Source: Dehalococcoidia bacterium UBA3254
GTDB taxonomy: Bacteria > Chloroflexota > Dehalococcoidia > Dehalococcoidales > UBA3254
Length of the DNA stretch: 12,489 nucleotides
Reading direction: 5' to 3'
Assembly (NCBI GenBank): GCA_002362735.1
Contig: DEUU01000153.1
Span: forward strand, 1-12,489
The notes beneath the pieces were generated by a model. The model saw nothing but the letters and a program-made list of their open reading frames with translations, searched no databases and was not told the DNA's origin. Below, in pieces: positions 7,264-12,489 of the stretch; the first letter of the stretch is position 1, and every line of letters begins with the position of its first letter. The translations under genes were made by a program, and so were the position numbers.

Positions 7264-8237
7264 GGAATCTTCACGATTGTGCCTTCGTTAACTACGAAGG
7301 CAAAGGTATAACCTAAAATATTCCTTTTATTTATCAGTACATCCGAGGCGTTTCTTACGCCGTTTACGTCGGTGCCGGTTATCATCCAGACAACACTTTC
7401 ACCTGCGCCAATACCTTTGGGATTCCACGGATTCTGTGTCGCCTGAATCAAGCCGCAATTAATGCTGTACTCATTCGATTGATTTCCATCTCCATCCATT
7501 ACTACTACTTTTCCGGAGTCTGAATAAGTATAAAAACCTAATTTTTTATGCTTATTGTTTAATTCCGAAATAAGGCTATTCTGAAGACTGGCCACGATAA
7601 TTAAATTGTTCTGCTCCAGAGACTTCTTCGATAATTCATCGAAACTTATAACAGAGACTTGAGAAACTCCTGCCAGATTCAGATTCTCCTCCAGTGATTT
7701 AGCGTCGTTTTGGAAAGGAGCTTCAAAAACGATAAGAGTCGACCTTGTTTCAGGCTTAAAACCGCTTAGAAAGGGCTGTGGATAACTGCTGATAATGGCA
7801 GGCACAAATTGCTGGTAGCTCCAATCATGGAAGTCCCACTGTTCTGTATCGCCTTCCTTGAGTATATAGTCCCCAGCACCCACGTTGCTGGCGATGCCAT
7901 TGATGTAGAAAAACCAGTCCTTTGTCTTTGAGTTAGCACCACCATATTCAGAACTAACACCATTGATAGAGCTGATAAAACCACCGCCAAACCTGGTTTC
8001 CACGTTGGCTGACAATTTTAGCAAGTCCATCGCGCTTGTGTTATCTTTTAATTCAGTACGCCGTTCAAGGATTATTTCTTTTCCGAAATCTCTGGTTACT
8101 ATCACAGTGACGGCGCTATACATCTCATCGTAACTTTTAGAATCAGTGTCTTTAATTTCTGGCGAAAATGTCGCGCAACTGCAGAACAACGCCGTCACCA
8201 GCAGTATAAGCAAAGGGGTGAATGCCTTCTTAAGCAT
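7260..8237 (-). CDS. DUF4430 (transcobalamin-like beta domain) lipoprotein
   Basis: A 325-residue exported protein. The N-terminus MLKKAFTPLLILLVTALFCSC is a lipoprotein signal, with C21 (or C19) as the likely lipidated residue. Residues 43-139 form a DUF4430 domain, the family also called transcobalamin-like C-terminal; its hallmarks are DWFFYING (107-114) and GDTEQWDFHDW (129-139). Residues 145-325 form a second region that I do not recognise. It begins with alternating beta/alpha segments (STLIVFEAP, NNLIIVASL) and ends GYTFAFVVNEGTIVKIP. Its place between the anchored beta-sandwich protein and EcfT suggests a surface subunit that hands the ligand to the membrane transporter. The start overlaps the upstream stop by 8 nt. 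The cobalamin link is inferred from the domain family. Confidence 0.85.
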   Translation of the reverse strand: MLKKAFTPLLILLVTALFCSCATFSPEIKDTDSKSYDEMYSAVTVIVTRDFGKEIILERRTELKDNTSAMDLLKLSANVETRFGGGFISSINGVSSEYGGANSKTKDWFFYINGIASNVGAGDYILKEGDTEQWDFHDWSYQQFVPAIISSYPQPFLSGFKPETRSTLIVFEAPFQNDAKSLEENLNLAGVSQVSVISFDELSKKSLEQNNLIIVASLQNSLISELNNKHKKLGFYTYSDSGKVVVMDGDGNQSNEYSINCGLIQATQNPWNPKGIGAGESVVWMITGTDVNGVRNASDVLINKRNILGYTFAFVVNEGTIVKIP

Positions 8238-8751
8238 ATCTTTTCTTGCATCTCCACCAGATTATCAATCCGATAACCATCACCGCCAAAATTACAGCTG
8301 AAAGTATCCACCACTGGATAGCCATAATTGGAAGTTTGGTTATCTGCACATGAGCCGACACCTTTACGCCGGCCCCAATATGCAGCTCAGAACCGGACGG
8401 CAGGGAGACGGCACATATCGCCACATCATATTCCTGGGGTTCAGCCAAAATCGGGGGAGCCAGGACAATCTCCACAGACTTTCGTTCCTGTCCTTTCAGG
8501 GTAAACTTAGCCGGCATTATGGTAAACCATTTATCGTTTTGGCCTTCGGTATAAACCTCAAAATTGGATTCCTGGTTATCCTGATTGACGATAGATAGTG
8601 TCTGTAGTTCAGAGCTCCCTGGCTGAACGCTGAATGCCATCCTGGCTGGTGACGATCCGATGCCTAATGCCAGAGCCGATGAAGAAGCACACCAGAGTGA
8701 TACCACAACGAGTAACATTACCATAAAAGCTTTAAATACCCTGCCAAACAT
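8230..8751 (-). CDS. secreted, C-terminally membrane-anchored beta-sandwich protein
   Basis: A 173-residue protein with an N-terminal signal peptide (MFGRVFKAFMVMLLVVVSLWC..SALA) and a middle domain of about 100 residues. The middle domain contains SPARMAFSVQPGSSELQTLS, IVNQDNQESNFEVY and FTLKGQERKSVEIVLAPP, an Ig-like fold reminiscent of COG1470/DUF916-type domains. A single membrane helix (QWWILSAVILAVMVIGLIIWW) is followed by the stop-transfer tail RCKKRYA. The extracellular domain would sit next to the importer. The reading frame is open to an ATG at 8772, but that codon sits 4 nt from the base of a hairpin (8777-8807) and lacks a Shine-Dalgarno. The ATG at 8751 has AGGTGGA (8757-8763) with a 5-nt gap and is preferred. 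No enzyme motif is seen; it may be a scaffold or docking partner for the binding proteins. Confidence 0.75.
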   Translation of the reverse strand: MFGRVFKAFMVMLLVVVSLWCASSSALALGIGSSPARMAFSVQPGSSELQTLSIVNQDNQESNFEVYTEGQNDKWFTIMPAKFTLKGQERKSVEIVLAPPILAEPQEYDVAICAVSLPSGSELHIGAGVKVSAHVQITKLPIMAIQWWILSAVILAVMVIGLIIWWRCKKRYA

Positions 8752-8776
8752 TACAATCCACCTGTTTATCATCTAT

Positions 8777-8807
8777 GCGGGAAGGGTATAGATCTTTCCC
8801 TCCCCGC
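8777..8807 (-). other. intercistronic hairpin inside the uptake operon
   Basis: The arms GCGGGAAGGG (8777-8786) and CCCTCCCCGC (8798-8807) pair with nine base pairs and one A-C mismatch around an 11-nt loop. It lies in the only sizeable gap of the operon (8752-8833). No T tract follows on the minus strand, so it does not look like a terminator. Such hairpins can protect the upstream mRNA end and raise expression of the first gene over the rest. Confidence 0.55.
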
Positions 8808-8833
8808 AAGAGTCGTATTACACTGCGATTACT

Positions 8834-10816
8834 TTATCGACCATCTGTTGCCCAGAAAATCAGTATGCCATCCTGCTTTCCTGTCAAGGAATACGTTTCT
8901 GGAACAGTAAGGGTTGCTGCACAATTTGCACTGGCGTTTCTTGATACGGTCGTACTGAAAACATCCCATTTGGCTCCGTCTATCTTCAGACCATCGACAT
9001 AGAGGTTCTGCGCCGTGTCAGTGACCTTGGCTGTGATGCGTAGTTTCCAGGCACCCGTGTTGGTTAATGTCACGATTACCGGTACGCTGCTATCACCAGG
9101 GCCAAGATCACTACCGAAGTTGATGCTGCCAGGGTTTATGGAACAACTTATGGCCGGGATAATGCTGGCAGTTAAAGAAGCCTGCCGACTTGAATTCTGC
9201 TGAGCATTACCCGTGCCTACAGTCACTGTAAGTTTATTGCTGCGGATACAGCTGCTTTTCTCAGCGTAGATCTTAATTGTCTCATTGCTATTAATGGTTA
9301 CAGCTACTTGACCAAGTGCATCTGTAGTATAATTTTGGTCGGCGTGGACGGTGGCATTATCCGTTGGTGACCATGTACCGGTGTTGTCGTCGTACTCAGT
9401 CACTGTAACGGTGAAGGCTTCGCCCACGTCTGGTGAAGCATTGTCCACTTCAACTTTAAGAGGTGCCTGTCCCCACTGGGAATATGCAAAAAGAATTTCT
9501 TGATGCGGAGGATCAGGCGGGATCGTCTGGTCAAGGATGAAATCGGTAACACCCACCATCGGGCTTTGGTAATCAACACGGTAAGTCCACCCCGCCTGGC
9601 CCACCGGGCTTTCCCCATTAATGGAATAAACGTAGAGCCCGTAGGCCGTATTTTTTACGACATAAGGAAAACCGCCAGCTTTCGATGCTTCATCCAGGGC
9701 ACCGAGAGCAGTTGGCTGGTCGAGATGGTGCTGGTTACCCTCGTCGTCAGTGATGGTAGATTCGTTGATGGTTACTGTGCCTCTCCAGATGATGGCACTC
9801 TGCCCTTCAATGCGGACGTCAACAGTGGTACATTCCTCAGGTTCCTGGGGTGATAGAACGGCTACCGGATAGGGAACGCCTAACAGGGCAGTAACGGCAT
9901 AGGAAGTCATCAGAGCCTTGTTCGATGGGTTAGAAGAAGCCCAATTGAAAGAGCCATCATTATTCCGAAACGTAATCAGGTCGTCAATTGGGTCTTTACC
10001 TGTACCGCTCTTCCATCCGGCATCGATGGAGTCCTGCCCGGCGGCGGCGATGCTGTCAATACCCCAGGAATCCGTGGCTGAATTGGTGGAGCCCCAGGAC
10101 TCAAATCCACCATTATTCATCTGCGTAGACTTGATATAGGCGAGGCCATTGGTTATCGATGCCGACCCAGTAGAATGGCCAGCAGCGATAAGTGCCATAA
10201 TAGCGGCGGCAGTATCATCAACATCACTGGCTTGACCTGTTCCCCAGCTCCAGCCTCCATCAGCATTCTGGTGACTTGAGATGAAGGATACGCTTCCCTG
10301 AACAGCAGTTGATGAAACTGGCTCCCCTGCGGCAATTAATGCCATGATACCCCAGAAATCATCGTTAAGCAAGGTGCCATCGCCAATCTGGATGCCGTCA
10401 TAAGTGGCCTTAAGTAAGGACACAAAGTTCTTCCCGCCGAAATTGGTCGGGTCTTTAACTGCGGCAGCGATAGCCAGTATCATGCGTGAATAATCGCTTA
10501 CTGAGGTAGCACTTGCCGCATTGGTGGATAAATAATCCACGATACTTGGTTCTGAGCTTACCTTCCAGCTGTTTGGATCTTCTCCCACAGCTTTGATTGC
10601 CATTACTACCCAGGCAGAAGTAGCGAAGTCCCCGATTTTTCCATCGATTCCCTGCTGAGCGCGTAAATAGCTTAATGCTCCTGAGACTTCAGTGCTGGCA
10701 GTTGTATAAGGATATGAGTTCGTGGCTTGAACCGGAGTGGCCAGTACGCAGGATAGAATCAAAGTAACTATCAATAAGATACTTAGAAGTCTGGATTTGA
10801 AAAGCTTATTTATCAA
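8834..10816 (-). CDS. secreted transcobalamin/intrinsic-factor-like binding protein (alpha/alpha barrel + DUF4430)
   Basis: A 660-residue exported protein. The signal peptide is residues 1-31, with a probable cut after PVQA; C23 is a weaker lipobox candidate. Residues 40-315 form repeated helical units of the prenyltransferase/terpene-cyclase-like alpha/alpha barrel, with QNADGGWSW (183-191), DDTAAAIMALIAAG and NNDGSFNW (285-292). Residues 332-448 form a DUF4430 domain with GLYVYSINGE and GWTYRVDYQSPMVGVTDF. Barrel plus DUF4430 is the layout of animal intrinsic factor and transcobalamin, in which cobalamin is held between the two. An Ig-like domain (about 450-532) and a C-terminal beta domain (about 545-660, INFGSDLGPGDSSVPVIVTL) follow. 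No C-terminal membrane anchor or sorting motif is seen. The start is TTG 10816, fixed by GGAGG at 10826-10830. It is the first gene of the ECF operon and is read as the corrinoid-capturing subunit. Confidence 0.88.
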   Translation of the reverse strand: MINKLFKSRLLSILLIVTLILSCVLATPVQATNSYPYTTASTEVSGALSYLRAQQGIDGKIGDFATSAWVVMAIKAVGEDPNSWKVSSEPSIVDYLSTNAASATSVSDYSRMILAIAAAVKDPTNFGGKNFVSLLKATYDGIQIGDGTLLNDDFWGIMALIAAGEPVSSTAVQGSVSFISSHQNADGGWSWGTGQASDVDDTAAAIMALIAAGHSTGSASITNGLAYIKSTQMNNGGFESWGSTNSATDSWGIDSIAAAGQDSIDAGWKSGTGKDPIDDLITFRNNDGSFNWASSNPSNKALMTSYAVTALLGVPYPVAVLSPQEPEECTTVDVRIEGQSAIIWRGTVTINESTITDDEGNQHHLDQPTALGALDEASKAGGFPYVVKNTAYGLYVYSINGESPVGQAGWTYRVDYQSPMVGVTDFILDQTIPPDPPHQEILFAYSQWGQAPLKVEVDNASPDVGEAFTVTVTEYDDNTGTWSPTDNATVHADQNYTTDALGQVAVTINSNETIKIYAEKSSCIRSNKLTVTVGTGNAQQNSSRQASLTASIIPAISCSINPGSINFGSDLGPGDSSVPVIVTLTNTGAWKLRITAKVTDTAQNLYVDGLKIDGAKWDVFSTTVSRNASANCAATLTVPETYSLTGKQDGILIFWATDGR

Positions 10817-10886
10817 GAATGTCTTCCTCCTGAAAAATGAAATCTTAATGTTAAAGTGAAAACGTGGGTTCTTATTTCAAAGCAAT

Positions 10887-10907
10887 CACCCCCTAAAGTA
10901 TGGGGTG
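10887..10907 (-). other. hairpin in the operon 5' leader
   Basis: In the transcript, CACCCC (10907-10902) pairs with GGGGTG (10892-10887) around a 9-nt loop, midway in the roughly 130-nt leader. No T run follows it. The leader contains nothing resembling the B12-box of cobalamin riboswitches. Confidence 0.4.
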
Positions 10908-10919
10908 TTTCTCATGTTA

Positions 10920-10937
10920 AAACAAGTGTACTTGTTT
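10920..10937. promoter_or_regulatory. palindromic operator, copy 1 (uptake operon)
   Basis: A perfect 8-bp inverted repeat, AAACAAGT-GT-ACTTGTTT. It covers about +11 to +28 of the predicted operon transcript. It resembles the copy at 10940-10957 (13 of 18 positions) and the copy before the regulator gene at 11888-11905 (14 of 18). It is a likely binding site for the regulator encoded at 11069-11866. Confidence 0.7.
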
Positions 10938-10939
10938 AT

Positions 10940-10957
10940 TATCTAGTGTAGTTGATT
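10940..10957. promoter_or_regulatory. degenerate operator, copy 2, overlapping the -10 box
   Basis: TATCTAGTGTAGTTGATT matches copy 1 at 13 of 18 positions and lies exactly 20 bp away, about two helical turns, so two dimers would sit on the same DNA face. It starts three bases into the -10 box and covers the predicted transcription start, a classic repressor position. Confidence 0.6.
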
Positions 10958-10985
10958 ATAACATGATCCATTCGTGAGTTGTCAA
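10955..10985 (-). promoter_or_regulatory. promoter of the uptake operon
   Basis: On the minus strand TTGACA (10985-10980) and TATAAT (10960-10955), both perfect, are separated by 19 bp. A TG at the extended -10 position (TGTTATAAT) compensates for the long spacer. Transcription would begin near 10948, leaving a leader of about 130 nt before TTG 10816. Confidence 0.75.
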
Positions 10986-10999
10986 TAGCTGTCTAAACG

Positions 11000-11041
11000 A
11001 ATTAACAAAAAGACCGGTATGATGAGGTTATCATATCGGTC
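11000..11041 (-). terminator. rho-independent terminator of the regulator gene
   Basis: The arms GACCGATATGAT (11041-11030) and ATCATACCGGTC (11023-11012), read on the minus strand, pair over 12 bp with one wobble around a 6-nt loop. TTTTTGTTAATTC follows. It lies 28 nt after the regulator stop and separates the regulator transcript from the uptake operon, which therefore needs its own promoter. Confidence 0.85.
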
Positions 11042-11068
11042 GGGGCAAAAAGTATTTGTGGTCAGAGA

Positions 11069-11866
11069 CTACGGATTTACAGTTTTACCACTTTTTGTCA
11101 GGTCAATTATGTCATAACTCATATTTTGTTCCTGAAGACGAGCCAGGAGAGTTGAAATTAAATCATCCACACATACCACAACCGGAGATAGCCCGCTCTG
11201 AGCGGCTTCTATAGTCGCTTCGGCAGCTCCAAACCGGCAAAACTCAGCTCCGGATTCCTGCAAAGCGGCGAACGACTCAAGCCCAATGGCCAGGGTAAAG
11301 GGACTCTTATTCAGGTGCTTCCTTAACCCCGTATAATTTACTTTTTTTGAGCCGCCTTTTTGCACTCCGGGGATCTTCAAAATCGTTACTTTACCTATTG
11401 CCATGGGAACAATACCTTCTATATTGCTAATACCTATATCTTCTCCCGCTTTAGCATCGGAAATGGTGATGCCGGTAGCTTCATGAGATCCGGTGGCAGT
11501 AGCCATAAGTATCCCATTGTTCATGACCAACCCGACTTTCTGATTTCGTTTCAGGTTACTTTCCGCAATGGCCGCGCAAACGGATATATTGGTAATAGCA
11601 GTCCGGACATACGCGGTGTACTGACTCAGGTCTCTTAACATCTTAATTATCCAATTGACGCCTTCGTTTGTCACTTGATAACTAAACCGTCCCCTGGAGG
11701 TAAGTAATCCTTCGTTAATGAGTTGTGAAACATAATCCGAAACTGCCTGCGGCGTTATTTCGAGCTTTTCTGCGATATCCTTTTGCGGAATAGTACCGGA
11801 GTTCGCAATTTCAACCAGGATTTGGAAGCGGGTAGTCTGGTTCTTATTCCGTAAGATTTCAATCAT
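11069..11866 (-). CDS. archaeal-type winged-helix transcriptional regulator with C-terminal sensor domain (DUF7839-like)
   Basis: A 265-residue regulator. Residues 10-78 form a winged helix-turn-helix: TRFQILVEIANSG, then IPQKDIAEKLEITPQAVSDY as helix-turn-recognition helix, then GLLTSRGRFSYQVTNEG as the wing. The rest is a putative ligand-sensing domain rich in alternating strands and helices (GLVMNNGILMATATGS, GISNIEGIVPMAIGKVTILKIP, FTLAIGLESFAALQ, PVVVCVDDL). The overall plan, beginning with ILRNKNQTTRFQILVEIA, is one I know from halophilic and methanogenic archaea, so an archaeal link is likely, though from memory. The ATG at 11866 has GGTGA upstream. Its own promoter carries the same palindrome as the uptake operon, so autoregulation and control of the operon are inferred. 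The effector is unknown; a corrinoid would make sense. Confidence 0.85.
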   Translation of the reverse strand: MIEILRNKNQTTRFQILVEIANSGTIPQKDIAEKLEITPQAVSDYVSQLINEGLLTSRGRFSYQVTNEGVNWIIKMLRDLSQYTAYVRTAITNISVCAAIAESNLKRNQKVGLVMNNGILMATATGSHEATGITISDAKAGEDIGISNIEGIVPMAIGKVTILKIPGVQKGGSKKVNYTGLRKHLNKSPFTLAIGLESFAALQESGAEFCRFGAAEATIEAAQSGLSPVVVCVDDLISTLLARLQEQNMSYDIIDLTKSGKTVNP

Positions 11867-11876
11867 ACTTCACCAC

Positions 11877-11884
11877 ACTTGAAT
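11877..11884. promoter_or_regulatory. operator half-site in the regulator leader
   Basis: ACTTGAAT repeats the right half of the operator, 21 bp from the equivalent half in the copy at 11888-11905. This mirrors the tandem layout before the uptake operon. Only half of the palindrome is recognisable. Confidence 0.4.
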
Positions 11885-11887
11885 TAT

Positions 11888-11905
11888 AATCAATTCTACT
11901 TGATT
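11888..11905. promoter_or_regulatory. palindromic operator before the regulator gene
   Basis: AATCAATTCTACTTGATT has AATCAA/TTGATT arms and matches the operon operator AAACAAGTGTACTTGTTT at 14 of 18 positions. Like copy 2 at the operon promoter it begins three bases into the -10 box, the same register in both promoters. Autorepression is the simplest reading. Confidence 0.65.
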
Positions 11906-11931
11906 ATATCTTTCATTATTTGTTGCGTCAA
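11903..11931 (-). promoter_or_regulatory. promoter of the regulator gene
   Basis: On the minus strand TTGACG (11931-11926) and TATAAT (11908-11903) are separated by an ideal 17 bp. Transcription would start near 11896, about 30 nt before the ATG. Confidence 0.75.
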
Positions 11932-12489
11932 ACTGGGAACAAATACCCAGAGTTTTTTCATTTTCAGACTTCTTTACCGTATTACCCGCGAAAGTAGTGA
12001 TAACCTGTCGTTTTGAGAGCTTGCCCTCGGACTTTTTCATAGCCGATTAAGGATTTTATCCGGTTCTTCTGTCACGGCATTCAATCCGTCTTTGCGAGGA
12101 TCTTTTTTCCTCCGAATCTCCTATTCCAGAGCAAGGGATTGCTTCGCTTTGCTCGCAAGAACAGTTCCTCGTAAAGACAATTATGAAAAGACCCTGAACA
12201 AGTACCTTGTCCGTATCAACAAAGAGCTTTTAAGTGATCAGTAATTCGCGGTTGAGCGTTTAAACCTCCATTCGAAATTGATGCACATCGATCTAACGTT
12301 TATTTAACAAGCCCAAATCGTCTTGGCAATAAAATAGCACATTCTAACTTTTGGGGATTCGAATTATATGGTTAAACGATTACGATGTTTGGTTAATGTC
12401 TATCAATATCAACAATAGATATAACGAAATTACAAAATTGTAATCAAGGCTTTCTCGACTTTAAATTTTACGAGAGTACAGACCCTATC
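11906..12489. other. gene-free right edge
   Basis: No convincing gene is seen from the regulator promoter to the window end. The stretch holds the -35 region, a small CTGGG/CCCAG hairpin at 11933-11950, a degenerate palindromic repeat at 12088-12178, and short open frames that could be coding remnants (minus 12040-11870, plus 12173-12244). The last 200 bp are AT-rich and show only a weak TCTCG/CGAGA inverted repeat near 12452-12475. Confidence 0.6.
12088..12178. repeat. degenerate MITE-like palindromic repeat (GCGAGG...GAAGCAATC type)
   Basis: The outer arms GTCTTTGCGAGGA (12088-12100) and TCCTCGTAAAGAC (12166-12178) are inverted with one mismatch. TTGCGAG (12092-12098) also pairs with CTCGCAA (12152-12158), and the right interior contains GGGATTGCTTCGCTTTGCTC. 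This is the pattern of a widespread non-coding palindromic repeat in anaerobic bacteria, usually starting GTCATTGCGAGG and containing CGAAGCAATC. The left interior has lost part of that motif, so the copy is old. It encodes no protein. Confidence 0.6.

Noticed and set aside
10817..10955. cobalamin riboswitch before the uptake operon
   Set aside because: Looked for because of the predicted function; no B12-box-like sequence is visible and the predicted leader is too short for a full riboswitch.
11933..11952. CTGGG/CCCAG hairpin followed by a T run on the plus strand
   Set aside because: No plus-strand gene precedes it, the stem is only 5 bp, and it overlaps the -35 region of the regulator promoter; probably chance.
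11870..12040. 56-codon minus-strand frame starting ATGAAAAAGTCC, upstream of the regulator
   Set aside because: It runs through the regulator's promoter and operator and lacks a Shine-Dalgarno and recognisable motifs; at best a remnant.
12198..12210. ACAAG-TAC-CTTGT inverted repeat resembling the operator
   Set aside because: The spacing between arms is 3 nt rather than 4, the flanks do not match, and no promoter or gene start is adjacent.

Overview
The window looks like a chromosomal piece of an anaerobic Chloroflexota bacterium, most likely class Dehalococcoidia. This is inferred from gene content and was not confirmed by a search. The pointers are a MalT-type STAND/LuxR regulator, a stand-alone secretion-ATPase-like protein, a PAC2-family protein, a winged-helix regulator of a type I mainly know from archaea, frequent TTG starts, and a degenerate palindromic GCGAGG/GAAGCAATC-type repeat. 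Coding density is moderate, and three gene-free stretches of about 400-620 bp are present.

Left part (1-3900): the N-terminal 232 codons of a MalT-like regulator run off the left edge on the minus strand. An HD-domain phosphohydrolase follows (minus, 1092-1688). Next comes a plus-strand 270-residue P-loop ATPase related to VirB11/TadA/GspE (2108-2920), convergent with a PAC2-family protein (minus, 2957-3859).

Core (3979-10816, all minus strand): a six-gene operon, read right to left. The genes are a secreted 660-residue protein with the alpha/alpha-barrel plus DUF4430 layout of animal transcobalamin and intrinsic factor; a membrane-anchored beta-sandwich protein; a DUF4430 lipoprotein; EcfT; a fused double-ATPase EcfA; and an integral-membrane ECF S component. 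The last five genes are packed with 4-14 nt overlaps. I read this as an extracellular capture and import system, most plausibly for cobalamin or another corrinoid. The ligand is inferred from domain architecture, not shown.

Control (10817-11910): upstream lies a winged-helix regulator (11069-11866, minus) with its own promoter and a strong terminator. Its promoter and the operon promoter both carry near-consensus -35/-10 boxes. Both also carry related 18-bp palindromes (type AAACAAGT-GT-ACTTGTTT) in exactly the same register, starting three bases into the -10 box, with a second copy or half-site 20-21 bp further on. This suggests that the regulator represses both itself and the uptake operon. 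No B12-riboswitch box is visible in the roughly 130-nt operon leader.

Right edge (11910-12489): no convincing gene; it holds the degenerate palindromic repeat and possible coding remnants.
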